DNA from: Rhytidiadelphus loreus
Lineage: Eukaryota > Streptophyta > Bryopsida > Hypnales > Hylocomiaceae
Length of the DNA stretch: 64,000 nt
Assembly: GCA_947034895.1 (NCBI GenBank)
Contig: OX344764.1
Coordinates: 68,181,348-68,245,347, forward strand
Direction: 5' to 3'
Both the position numbers and the translations under genes were made by a program. Shown here one piece after another: positions 37,858-49,452 of this stretch; position 1 is the stretch's first letter; every line of letters begins with the position of its first letter. The notes under the pieces are model-generated. The model was not told the DNA's origin, ran no database searches, and worked only from the letters and a program-made list of their open reading frames with translations.

Positions 37858-38115
37858 CTAGGCCTCCATGAGCTGCTGCACCTTGAGGATGTAGTCCTTC
37901 TTGGCATCCTCGGGGTCCTTGTCCTCCACCTTCTTCCACGCTTCCCACTTGGCCTTGCCCTTGAAATCGAGTAAGCCGGGTTTGGCGGTGTTCACTTTCC
38001 CCACCGTGGCCACCTTGAACAAGCCGTAGACGATGAGTAAGTCCTCGTCGGAAGGCATGGTGGTCAGCATCTTCACGTCCTTGGCGGCCTGATCGAAGTC
38101 CTCATCCAAACCCAT
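37858..38115 (-). CDS. Acyl-CoA-binding protein, 85 aa, single exon
   Basis: This is a small cytosolic-type ACBP that would bind medium- to long-chain acyl-CoA esters and buffer or carry them between membranes. The sequence starts MGLDEDFDQAAKDVK and ends KVQQLMEA. It keeps the ligand-contact residues of the family: Y30, K34, K56 and Y75, and the signature VNTAKPGLLDFKGKAKWEAW. FKV replaces the common YKQ after YGL. Length fits the usual 85-92 aa. There is no intron in the frame, whereas flowering-plant small ACBP genes usually have several; this could reflect lineage or a retrocopy. ATG at 38115 is the first in frame. A transit-peptide-like upstream frame is described separately. Confidence 0.95.
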   Translation of the reverse strand: MGLDEDFDQAAKDVKMLTTMPSDEDLLIVYGLFKVATVGKVNTAKPGLLDFKGKAKWEAWKKVEDKDPEDAKKDYILKVQQLMEA

Positions 38116-38120
38116 CTCGG

Positions 38121-38312
38121 CTACACAAGCAGACAATCGAAATCGGCGCAAATCGGTGCAAATTTGGACACGGGGAGAGAGCGTCGACTTGTGGAAGGGA
38201 AGAAAACTGGCGAAGGTTGTGCGCACAAGGGACTGTTGGAGAGGGGTGGAGCTCGTGGTGCGAAGATTTGTTTGAGAGTGGTAGATTTCGGGAGGTTCAT
38301 GGTAGAACTGGC
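38121..38312 (-). other. Upstream ORF with transit-peptide-like composition
   Basis: A 63-codon frame starting with ATG at about 38312 runs MASSTMNLPKSTTLKQIF onward and is rich in Ser, Pro, Arg and Ala. It ends in TAG five bases before the ACBP ATG and in a different frame. The tail cgattgtctgcttgtgtag also looks like a splice acceptor. It may act as a regulatory uORF or be a lost or alternatively spliced targeting sequence. Confidence 0.35.
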
Positions 38313-38407
38313 CATGACGGCCAGTCTAACTGGTGGCAGAGGGCCTGTGGACCTCAAGATTCTTTTATGTTTTTCTCTCCTGACAGTATCTACCAATAGA
38401 AGTTATA

Positions 38408-39168
38408 CTAAGGTAGGTCCTAAATGACGGACCCATCACCAATGATTTCAAGTCTCACTTCAAGCCTCACTGCCCGTCACTTACTTTGTTGCCATTTTGC
38501 AACTAGATATGTATGAAAAAATTTATATTTATTTTTCAGAGATGAAATTACATGTCTTCGTTACTTCACAAAAAAATTAGATTTTTTTGTGGAACATTAA
38601 TTTTTCTGAGAATTTTTGAAGATAAAGTGAAGAAAAATCACATCAAATAGAAAATTATTTCAAAAAATCTGAAAATTTCACCATGTGTGTACATTACAAT
38701 GACAAATATCATAGTGTAAACTCAATTTCCATGTCATTGTATAATTAGAATTCAATAGACATTGAAAATACATACAAAATTCAAATTGCGATAAAATATT
38801 CAATACTAGAAATTTTTCCAAAATTCAAATTGGAGTAGAAACTAGAGTAGATGACCTTCGTTTTGTTAGTTGGGCTCACACTCAAAAAACATCATTTTTG
38901 TGGAGAAATTTCAGATTTAGAGCAAGGAGCAACAACTTTCCAAAATACACTAAAATAGCATATTTTGTGATCCGTTTTTTTTTTAAACTTCTCATTTTTG
39001 TGAAAACAAACATTGTCTAGACTACAAACTCAATTGGATACTCTTTATAACTCAACATGAAAGGTCGACAAGGAAAATGGGGAACAAAAAGCTTTAAAAT
39101 GGATGAAAAAGCTTATTGGATTGCCATTCGAACGCCACAGAATGGCATTCCAGGCGTTCTAGGGTTAA
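38408..39168. repeat. Dispersed repeat D, copy 1
   Basis: It starts taaggtaggtcctaaatgacgg and ends at gttctagggttaa. Its first part matches 50040-50730 (shared gccattttgcaacta-atatg and ttcagagatgaaat blocks). It combines a TAAGGTA-like start with a TTAA-like end. Non-coding. Confidence 0.5.
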
Positions 39169-42100
39169 AGGTTGTTGGGCCTTTTTGATGGCAATCATTT
39201 TGCAGTCATTTTTGTAGATGAAGTCATAGTGGGCAAGTTGTATATGCCCTCATTTTCTTGTAGTGTAATTATCAAAACTTTGGAATTCAATATTTTTCAT
39301 GTATAAAATAATGCAAGGGCTTTGTTGTGGAGTGAGAGTTTGCGTTCTTGATATGAATGGAAAGCTTCATGCACAAAGGAGTATAAGGATTTCGTTTTGT
39401 GGCGTTTGGATATGTGATGTGAAAGTTATGATTTTTCCAAAATAAAGATAATTTAATTCAATATTTGAATTCATAATAACTTTAAAGTTCCATAACTTTC
39501 ACACTATAGGTCCAAACGCCACAAAACAAAATATGTGCACCCCACATTGTGAATAACTTAACTTAAGGAATGGACTAGTGTGTCCTACGTTGTTGCACAA
39601 CCAAAATAAAAATAAAAATTCTCTTTTAATTTTTTAATCTTTAAAATCTTTAAAATTCAATAATTCACATTGTAGTATGAAAGGTTGCATTTTTGGTACG
39701 AATAGAAAGCTTTATGCACAAAAGAATGCAAGGGCTTTATTTGTGGTGTTTGTCTTGTAGTTTGAAAGTTATGGATTTAAAAAAATTAAAATATTGGATT
39801 AAATTATCTTCTAAATGCCACAAAATTGGCATGAATAGAAAGTTATATGCATGAAGGAATGCAAACGTTTTGTTTTGTGGTGTTTGGACATGCAATGGAA
39901 AAGTTATGGATTTTCTAAAATAAAAAAATAATTTAATTCAATTTTTGAACTCATATAGAAAACTTTTAAATTCAAAAACTTTCACATTGTTTGTCCGAAC
40001 ACCACAAAATAAAGTCTGTGCACCCCTCCTTACCAAGAGCTTTTCAATGGTACCAAGATACTACCTAAACACCTCATGGTTTTTTTTTATCTCAATGAAT
40101 CATAGATCTCAACAAAACAAAATAAACAACTTGACTTAAGGTATAGATAAGATATATACCTTAAGTTTAAAGTATAGATAGTTACCTTAAGTTAGGTTAT
40201 TTGCTTTGTTTGTTATATTGAGATCTCTGGGACCATGCATCCCAATTGCGATTTTTGGTACCATTAGAAAGCCTTCATCAAAGAGAGGTGCACATACTTT
40301 GTTTTGTGGCGTTTTGACTTACGACAAAAAAGATATTGAATTTGGAAGTTTCTATAAGTTAAAAAAAAAATACTTTTACCTTTACTATGGCAATAGCACA
40401 AGGCACATTAGTCTAAGTTAAAGTACAATAGAAGCCTAGGAGGCTCATAAAGTGACCATTTACGAGCTAGTTTGTAATTTGGGGGAGTTGAACTTCTTGA
40501 AATATTTGAAATATTTTTCAATAAATTTTTCTTGAAAATAAATAGAATTGGCATCTAATTGATAGTTTTTGAACCTTTGTGGAATTAGTATTGAAGTTAG
40601 AATAACATAAGGGTCTAAGAGCATTCATCCTTTGATATATTTAGTGTTTGGACATTGATGAATATAATTGGTTCATCAAAGAAAGCAATATGTTCTTCTA
40701 TGTTAGAAAAGACTTTTAGTGCTTAGTCACTTTTATAGACCTATTACCTTCTTTGCTAAATTTAAAGCATCGGCTTTTTCTTCAAACTATATTACTATTA
40801 TGTTTTGTAGAAAAATTGGAAGATTTTGCTAGATACCATTACTACACTACAACTATTCCATCTTCACACTAAATTTGGTCTAAATGATATGTTTGCATTC
40901 ACTTCAATCTTTGTAATGCAATATCCTTTATCATTTTTAATTTAAGTCATATGCAAATGATGGATGAAACATAATCTTCTTGCCTAAAATTATGTACATT
41001 TGTCCAAATGATGTGACATCATTTTACTTTGTAAAATATATGGTGGATTCTAGCTATATCATCTTTATAAAAATTTGGAGAATCACTTTGGTAAAGCATT
41101 TTAATTTTCTTTCTTTATAATTGCCATTGTACAAAAAATCATAAAATATGAAATCTCAATATCAAAGTATGCTACCTTATAATAAATGGTTATATTTTAA
41201 TATTTTGTCAAATATTGCCAACTTGAGACATCAATTACAATTTAAAAATATCTAAATGGAGAGCATTAACATCAATTTTGGGCAATTTTTCAGTCTATTG
41301 TGGATTGGAGACACAATAGACATGAATTTTCAAGGTATCATTTAACATGTCTATTATGACTATTAGTGTGTATGCTTTAAGTTTATATCTTGCTAATATT
41401 CAGTGTCTTTTCTTTGAACTAATATAGACATGTCTATTCAATTATCCACATTGATGTACATCCTACCATCTTAGACTAATTGAACTCCCATAGAATCAAA
41501 AGTTTTACACAATTCAAACGTACATTAGAGGTATAGAATATGAGATTTTGAAGTTGGAAGTTGATGGCAATGACTAATGAGTATGTCCAATTTGAAAGTT
41601 GCATAAGAAACTATACATATTGATCATCATTTATCAAAGATTGTTATAGTGTCTACTTATCCTTTTGAAGGGTTTGGAAGTCTAAATAGATCCCTCCAAA
41701 CTTTAGAAATGTCAAAAGCACAAGTAAAATGACCATAGTGGCATTTTGTATAGACTACAAATATCCACTTAAGGTGATGATGCAAATTGTCCAATTTTTT
41801 GAAAAATTAAAAGAATATTTATGTAAATATTATATCTTGGTACAAGGTAGTATATTGGTATTTTGGGAAAACTAATAGTATTACATAGAACAAACCAATA
41901 TAATTGTTTATTCTATTTATGGTAACATGTCCAAAGGTCTATCAAAATATTCTAGAAGAATGAATGTCACATGTCACTTCAAAGAAAATGAATGTTACTT
42001 CAAGAATATACAGTACGTCACATGTAACAAAAAAAGTTATTCCCACACACAATAACCTCACATGTAGACGCACAACCCTTTAATTTCTATCAATACAAAA

Positions 42101-42292
42101 CAAATTTATTCTGTTTTCTAATCACTTACTGTATAAATACTTTTTAAGAATTCCAAAAAATGGTGGGATAAAAATTATTATTGCAATAATATTGTTGACT
42201 TATGTCCATACATACAAAAACTTAACATTAGATTTGGAGCTTTTTTTTCATTGTTGGCCTTATTGAAGTCACTACATACAATAAATTGCACC
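39169..42292. other. AT-rich gene-free stretch
   Basis: Several inverted and direct repeats share phrases such as gcacaaagga-tgcaagg and gttttgtggcgttt between 39.3 and 40.35 kb. A TAAGGTA-type copy with only its right end clear lies at about 40445-40750. The remainder is unique AT-rich DNA with no gene seen. Confidence 0.45.
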
Positions 42293-42597
42293 CATTAGAT
42301 GAGATTGGGGGGGGGGCTAGAGGGCCGTTTCGGACCTATTCCCAGCTCCGTCCCCCCCAGTCTTCATGAACTCCAGTGTTAGACTTTTTTTTTGAAAAAA
42401 TAAAAAAATAATTTTTTTTTTAAGTCCTTAAAATGAGAAACAAAGTTTTATTTATTTATTTATTTTCCCGAAAAAACTGACCTGGCAGTCTCTCGGCTAG
42501 GTCAGCACAGGCGGGGAACGGCGGATTTCGGCGGTTCTCAGGTGGGTTTCAAGTTGGGAACTTGCAGCCCTCCCAAGCAGCCAAAACACATGTAATG
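42293..42597. mobile_element. CATTAG-type MITE, copy 6
   Basis: The left end cattagatgagattgg and a decayed right end (cacatgtaatg) bound an A/T core. The shoulders gggccgtttcgg and cttgcagccctccc and the internal arms tgacctggc/ggctaggtca match copies 2 and 8 closely. Confidence 0.7.
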
Positions 42598-45500
42598 ATT
42601 TCTCCCTCTAAGTGTATAATATTTTTTGGATAATATTTGCCACTATCACTCAAAATCTTTAATTAGTTTTATATTTTAGTACCCCCTCCTCTAAGTTCAC
42701 AAATTTTTTTAACCATTTCAAACTTCTTTTTCCATTCAAATACAACTTTGTATAAAAAAAAAACTTTTATATTTGGGTGCCAAATGTATTCAAGTCAAAT
42801 CACCACCTCAAATTAAACTAAACTTTATATGATTGATTGATTAAATTTTCATAATTTTCATGTAGGAATGAACACTTCTTCTATAGATTTTGATTTTTTA
42901 ATGCATTTTTGGTGAAAAATTCCATTTTTTTTCTTAAAGCATAATATGTACATAGAATTACATCAATATTAGAATTCATATTAGAATAATTTAGGATTTT
43001 GGCCAAAAATGAAGGTTAGAATTTAAAACAATATTTTGTAATTTGAATATAATTTTCTTAAAGAAGAAAATACAAATAAAATACATACAATTTAACTAAA
43101 TCTTAATACATGGAGCTTCCTATTGCAATAACTTGTTGATTTTATTTTTCTTTCAAAGTTTTGAAATGGAGTAGAAAGATGACTTCATAGGCTTTAGTTC
43201 CTAAGTTTAAATCAAAACCAAAAATGGATATTTAAAAAGTTACAATCAAATTTGACTAAGGTACATCTACTTCTGGAATGTGTAGACCTCTAGGGGTTAA
43301 GGTATCTATTTGAATTTGTTTGAGTTATTTTAGTCCCTTTAGAGGAATGTCTTGAACCAAATATCTGACATATTTCAGTGAGATTTATTTTTTTATTTTT
43401 TTATTTTTTATTTTTTTGCCTAGGATGTCAACTACATTTGCACAATCAATTGTAACTTCAGAATAATCCAAGTAAATTAGAAAAAAAAAAGAATGATCAA
43501 GAACATTTCAAAAGATCCCCAAAATAAGAGAAATAAAAATGAAAAAATCAATTCTGGTTTCAAAAAGGAAACTTCATGAGTTGATTGTGTACACACATTC
43601 CTATATTATCCATATTAAGCTTGATTAATCCATGATTATTCACTAATTTTTAAGCTTCATCATTAATTATTAATTAATTAATTTGCAATCACTGAGGGCA
43701 ATCACTGAGGTATAGGGAATTCTAAAAATAAACACGCTAACAAAGAAGGGAAAGCCCAACATGGAATGTTGATTTATTTTTAGAATTCCCAACAACAAAG
43801 AGATTATCCGACGTAAATGCCCATGTAGAAATGGATGAAATATATGATCAATGAATGAAAAATTTGTTTCACAAGCCAAGAGGGGATTACGAAAAATAAT
43901 TCTTCCACAAAATGAATGAGACATTTCTTGACGGGGTTTACATTTCTCAAGAACCCTAAGAGTCATTCATCATATACTTTTTTGTCTTCCACGTAGTTTC
44001 CAAGTTGATCCCCCTTAGTAATCAATTTTTTCATTTCTTTTTATGAAGTGGCAAAGTGGCAATATTAAATGTCATAGTGGTGCTTCAAATTTTAACATTC
44101 ATCCACATATTAGATAGAAAATATCACATTAGTTCATATCACATATCCATAATTATGTTTTCATCCACAATCTGGCGACTTCATCCAAAATTTTGTTTAC
44201 TTTGAAGTTTTCTAATGAGTTTATACCCTTTTAATACCATTTTGTTCTAAGGCCTGGGGTGAGCCCAACACTTTGATGCAAATCAATGACAAATTGCCAA
44301 ACAAAAACAAAAAAGAAACTCCTAGTAAAATATTGTGTAATTTCAATTTTGAATAATTCAATTTGATTATTAAACCACAGAGAGGGTGTTGGGTTGCCTC
44401 CCCCAAGGCCAGAGCAGCAAAGTGTCAAACACAAGCAACCGACCTCTCCTCCAGAAAGAGTCAGCACCGCACATTCCACCCGAAATTTGTGTCTGTAGGG
44501 GAAAAAGTTCCCCTACGGACACAAACAGACAGACAAACAAACCACCCAACAAACAAGCAGCTAATAAGGCCCTGGTCCAACTCTCCAAGTTTGAACACAA
44601 AATTGTTTCTACATTGTTTTCACGGTGATTGGTATTGGCATATGAATATGTTGCAATACTAATTGAAAGTATATATGAACCTGTTTTGATCAAAAATCTA
44701 CTATTGTTGAAAAGATGAATTAGGTGACTTTTTCCTTTTACAATTAACAATGAATTTTTTTTTCTCCTAGTAGTTTTTAGATTTCTTTTGTGCGTGTTAT
44801 ATTTTGGGAAAATTAGAGGGGATTTTGGAGGGCTACGAGTTCTTAGGCTGTGGAGAACAAGGACACTCTGCCATTGCAGGATTTGCAGCGCTATTGTAGA
44901 GTTCGGTCACGTTAGATAATAATAATAAATTTAAAATGATTTTTTTTTCAATTTAAAAAAAAAAATAATATTCTAACAATAAGCCATTCTTTCACTACAA
45001 GGCCGGAGAACAATAAGGGGAACAGGGCCTGAAACGGCCCTCACCTTGCCCCAAATCACATTTCAAGTTGAGCATTAGAAGAACCTCAAACAATTTCAAT
45101 AGGCCACCCCATATAAGTCACTAACAATTAATTCAAATGTTGTCAAGAAATAGGAAGAGAAATGAAAAGGTTCAAATAAAATAGAAACCTCCGTTTTGTT
45201 TTGAAAAACAAAAGATAGGAAGAAGAAGGAAAAGGTTTTAAAAAAAGGAAGTAAAGATTTTTTCTCCTATTTTTGAAATATAATAAATAAATAAAATAGT
45301 AAAAAATAGTAAAAAAAAATCTTTTCTATTTTGAAATTTAAAAAAATAGGAAGACGAAGGAAAAGATGCATGTTTTATATTTTTTTAATTGAGCATTGAA
45401 ATAAAAAAATCCAAGAGTACATGAATTGGAAATTAGGAACTAGAATTGGGCTTCAATACTTTACATCGACTAAAGCTACAATGTTGAACTAGGGTTGAAT

Positions 45501-46900
45501 TGAGGGCCCAAACACATGTAAATTGGGCTAGTCCTTCGTTTGGCCCCAAGGCTAGTATAAAGTGGGCCTAACTTATTGCAATATGAGGAATTTTGTCTCT
45601 AATGTTTTCACCAAAATGAAAAAGTGTATCAATTAATAGCTTAGTACCATTACATATTGTACTATACATTTCAATTCAATTTGACTAGCAATTAAAAGTG
45701 TCCAATTTGTTTAGGTATACAACTTGTTTGTGGCAAAGGTCCCATTTGTGTAAGATAGGGTGGCCTATTTTCATGAATGAGGGGAATATGATGTGGTTTA
45801 GCAACTTCATTGTTGTGTGATGAATAACACTTTGACATCTAATGAAGTTGCTAAGACCAGTTTTTGGTTTCATGCTTCTTGGAAATAGGTTCAATGCCTA
45901 TATATTGAGAACAACCGGAATTGTAATCTATACTTTTTTAATTTTTATTAATTTCAAACTTTGATGAAAAATTAGCAAAAAATAGTGCAATCTTCACTAT
46001 TTCTATTTTTTGACCACAAAAAATTATCCCCTCTACCATCACTCAATTAGGCATATGCTAAAGCGCTTAATATTGTCAAATAGGTTGTATACCTTAAACT
46101 ACTATTGTATGTGTCACAAGGTTGCTAGAATGTTATTAACTGTGGAATTTGTAATACACACTGCTATATACTGTTGTGCATTCATCAATGACCCAATTTG
46201 TACATGACTACATGAATCAATTAGTTGATGTGTTGCTTTTGGGAGATCTATCAATCAAAAGCTATACAATTTTTTGGCGAGAATATTGAACGATAGATTT
46301 TTTATTTTTAGTGAATGAAATTGCTCAATTGCTATGTAATTCAAGGACAATATTGCTATATTATAAACGACTTTACATCTTTTGGATGAATGCATATGTT
46401 TTCATTCATACTTTGCATGTTTTATCCATATCAATGGTTGTAAATAGCTTCACCACTCCACTATACATCGCTTTTTGCGCTTCCTAAAAATAAAATTTTA
46501 AAAATCACTAATACTTTGGGTTGCTTTCCACTTGTACAATGATGTCTCTTTGTCAAAAATTTGCATGAAAAGAGTATCTAGAATCCTCGATTGAATACTT
46601 GACATTTGTTTTCTGATTCTAATTCTACATGAAAGTATATCCGTAATTTATAAATGTAATGTCTTGGGGTGTAGGGTGGTAGTGGTGGTGGGAGAGGCAA
46701 ATGTAAATTTTGAATGGTTTTGGCAAAATAAATTACGATGTGAATAGAATCAAGAAATCATATTTTCATTTGTGGAATGTTTTATTTCCTTCCCATCCCT
46801 TGCACAATTACCACAAAGTACAAAGTGACCATACTAATTACATTGTTGAAAATAGGTAGAAATGTTTTTTTTTCACCATACATGAATGTACTTTATCCAT
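42598..46900. other. AT-rich repeats, no gene seen
   Basis: A T-rich microsatellite lies at about 43388-43420. A CATTAG-type copy with decayed right end occupies about 44811-45063 (aattagaggggatttt start, ggaacagggcctgaaacggccc near the end). A strong small hairpin is at 44486-44525. The rest is low complexity. Confidence 0.5.
44486..44525. repeat. 18-bp stem, 4-nt loop hairpin
   Basis: The arm tttgtgtctgtaggggaa pairs with ttcccctacggacacaaa across the loop aaag, with one G-T wobble-type mismatch. It lies in a short GC-richer patch with no gene beside it and no U-run that would argue for a terminator. Confidence 0.8.
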
Positions 46901-46919
46901 TTCGTGTAGAAACATTCAT

Positions 46920-47334
46920 AATTTATGCCAGGCTCTCTTATAGGGGTTAATCCTTCTTCCCTCCCTTGGATGACCGGCCCTCCCGGTCGGTTGCCGACCC
47001 CTCCCCGAGGCAATGTCCCCCTTTTCCGAAAAACCGTCGGTTTCTCTCCCCCAAAACGTGTATTTCACGGCACATGTTCGCTCTGTGCGTTTTGTTGTGA
47101 GATCGCAAGACACTCGTACCGCAACACCATCCAGTAGCAGAAGATGAAGTAACTTAGAAGGAGCAGAAGCTAAAGAGGAGAAGACGCCCCACGCGAGGCG
47201 CGTAGGGTTGCGATGCAGCTTTCAGATTGAAATCGTCATCTCCCTCGAACAAGCTTGCCTCCCGCTTCGCTGGTTGCCTTCGTTTGGTCGCAGGGGGATT
47301 TCTTTTAGCTCGAGATCGAACCCTCATCATCATC
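46920..47334 (+). promoter_or_regulatory. CpG-rich promoter and leader of the 47.3-kb gene
   Basis: GC jumps abruptly from the AT-rich flank, with CpG-rich blocks such as gaccggccctcccggtcgg. It directly precedes a clear coding exon. The leader sits just before ATG 47335. Confidence 0.45.
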
Positions 47335-49452
47335 ATGGGGTTGGAATTCAAGCCCTACTTCGCCTGGGAAGACGAGGAGCATGATCGGCACAGAAAGTGT
47401 GGCGCCCCTGATGAGAAGCAAACCACAACGACGACGAATCATTCCACGCCGGCCGAGAGTGACATTTCTGAGGAGAGCAGTGGCCATGGCGAGGACGAGG
47501 AGCAGGAGCAGCAGCAGCAACCCTTGCCACCCGCGGAGCGGAACGGCTTAGTGTTCGTGCATGCGGATGGCACTCCGCCTGCGGCTCCTGTTGCCGCGCC
47601 TCTGGGCAGCAGCAGCAGCAGCGGTAACGCCGGCCATGGTCGCGGGGAATTGGCGCCCGCGTTGGCGGCCGTGAACGGGGAGCGGCGCGAGTACGCCGTG
47701 CTCGGGGCGTCCGAGGAGGAGACGGGGATCGAGTACAAGAGCTTCTTCTCGATTGTTTTGGATTACCCGCAGTTTCTAGGGCAGGGCGAGACGAAAGAGC
47801 AAGCGACGAGGCAGGCCAGGACGTTGCTGCATTATGCCTTAGGCGCCATGCTCTTGAAGAACGAAACCATCCCGGCGCCCTCAACCGGAGCGGAATTGGA
47901 GGTGCACCACTGCCATTCTTGCTTTCCTTCGCTCTTTCTTTCTTTCTTTCGTTGCAACAGTGCTTGAAGAGTTTCTTTGGTTTTGTGTGTGTTTCAAAAG
48001 AAATGAAAGAATAAGAGAAATCCAGTTTTGTTGCTGCATTGGTGCGGGTGGCAAGGGATATTGGAATTCTCTTTTTGTTTCTGCAATCTTGCACGTACAG
48101 ATTATACCTCGCTTGGTTTCGAATTCAAGGACCGTCGTAACACTTTTGTCAACCCTAGGCAAGCAATTATTTTTTTGTTTTTGAGATGGTTGAACGTTTC
48201 GCACCTGCCGGTGAGAAGCTCCGGTCGTTGATTATGTTCTTCGAAGTGTTTTCAGTGTCATTCAAACTAATGGACCAAGAAGTCCAAGCTGGGGCTTATG
48301 TTATGGAAGTAGGTCATATGCGGAGTTGCTTCTGTTTTTTTTGGTCAGTTCTTGACCGGCACATGCAATGTCTTCCGCTGATTCTGTTGATATAAATTTT
48401 GCCCTATCTGAATTATTATTTTCACAATATGGTTACTTGAATCTTTCATTTTATAAGAATGAAATCCTTGGTCTTTTAGGTGGTTATGAATTAAAATTGA
48501 CTTAACTATCGCCTAGATTAATCAAGGTTGTGTAAAGTCATCACAAACCTAGGAATTGGGGTTGTCTTCTTCAGGAACGATAAACGGTGAGAATCGCTTT
48601 TCAATTGTCTTCTGAATTAACCCTTCAGCGACAGAGAATCCTTCTATGTAAGGCAGAAGCGCACATGTTCATCCTTGGAATTTTGTGTGCAACGGGGAGG
48701 GTCTTGCACAGTTGTTTGACCTCCAATGAGTGCTCCTGAGTTTTTTTAAGCAAATTATTCACTGTACCGAAAAGGATGATTTCCACGGCGACCAACCCGA
48801 TACCAACCCGACACCAACCCGACAAGGGTTAAAAGAATTTACTCTGAAATCAGCATAGTTGCATGGAGGGTGAAAAACGATCGAATCTTTTTCATGGAAT
48901 CCCAGTAGGTATCTAGCATTATGCTAATAGTCTACTTATGTTGTTTTTACCAGGCAAAGAAGGTGGCTACGGAACGAGATTGGTTACTGGTGAAGCTGGA
49001 AAACTTCTCCATGGAACTTATGCCTCTCCAATTTCAGCCTGGCATAGATTACATGGCACGCCCTCCTGAGAGTGGTATGTGTTTACCCTTGAAACACTAC
49101 AAATTTCAAACTCTTCCCAGTGGTAGTGTATGGGCTTACTCTCTCAATAAATTTTATCATTGAATTTTCGAAGCGGAATCTCCTACATCTAATTTGTTGA
49201 GGATACTTCTTTTGTCCCTTAGCGTATTTTTACATGTGTAGGAGTGACTTTTTGGTGAAATGTCTGGCAGTTTTAGTATCCTCTACCCTGTAAGCTAAAT
49301 TATTTCTTCAATCTAAGTTTTATGAAATTGTGAACATAAGTTGAGTTACGTCATGTAGCCTGTTTCCATGCGACTTTGCAGATGGCGAATATGAGAGCGA
49401 TCGTGACGACGAAGAGTTATTCGAGCTTGAGAGTAGAATGAGCACGCCATAG
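47335..49452 (+). CDS. Three-exon protein, 252 aa, with dsRBD/HicB-like region
   Basis: Exons are 47335-47901, 48954-49074 and 49382-49452; phases match (gag|gca, then g|at) and the frame ends TAG. Residues 20-115 are acidic, Gln-, Thr- and Ser-rich (a QQQQ run and an SSSSS run) and likely disordered. Residues 118-175 form a compact alpha/beta segment with EYAVLGASEEETG, SFFSIVLDYPQFLGQGETKE and then a helix QATRQARTLLHYAL. The order of strands, the GQGETKEQA turn and the helix resemble both a minimal double-stranded-RNA-binding fold and the HicB-type partial RNase H fold. I cannot choose between them. The C-terminus is acidic (EYESDRDDEELFE). Intron 1 (about 1 kb) contains a TTAACCC-starting repeat at 48619-48790 and an accaacccgac array at 48790-48826. 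Confidence 0.8.
48790..48826. repeat. Short tandem array (accaacccgac)
   Basis: About three and a half head-to-tail copies of an 11-base unit lie inside intron 1 of the surrounding gene, at the end of a dispersed repeat. Confidence 0.8.

Noticed and set aside
47348..48094. 248-codon minus-strand frame opposite the 47.3-kb gene
   Set aside because: Antisense of a CpG-rich real exon and part of its intron; Arg/Ser/Pro composition is typical of a shadow frame.
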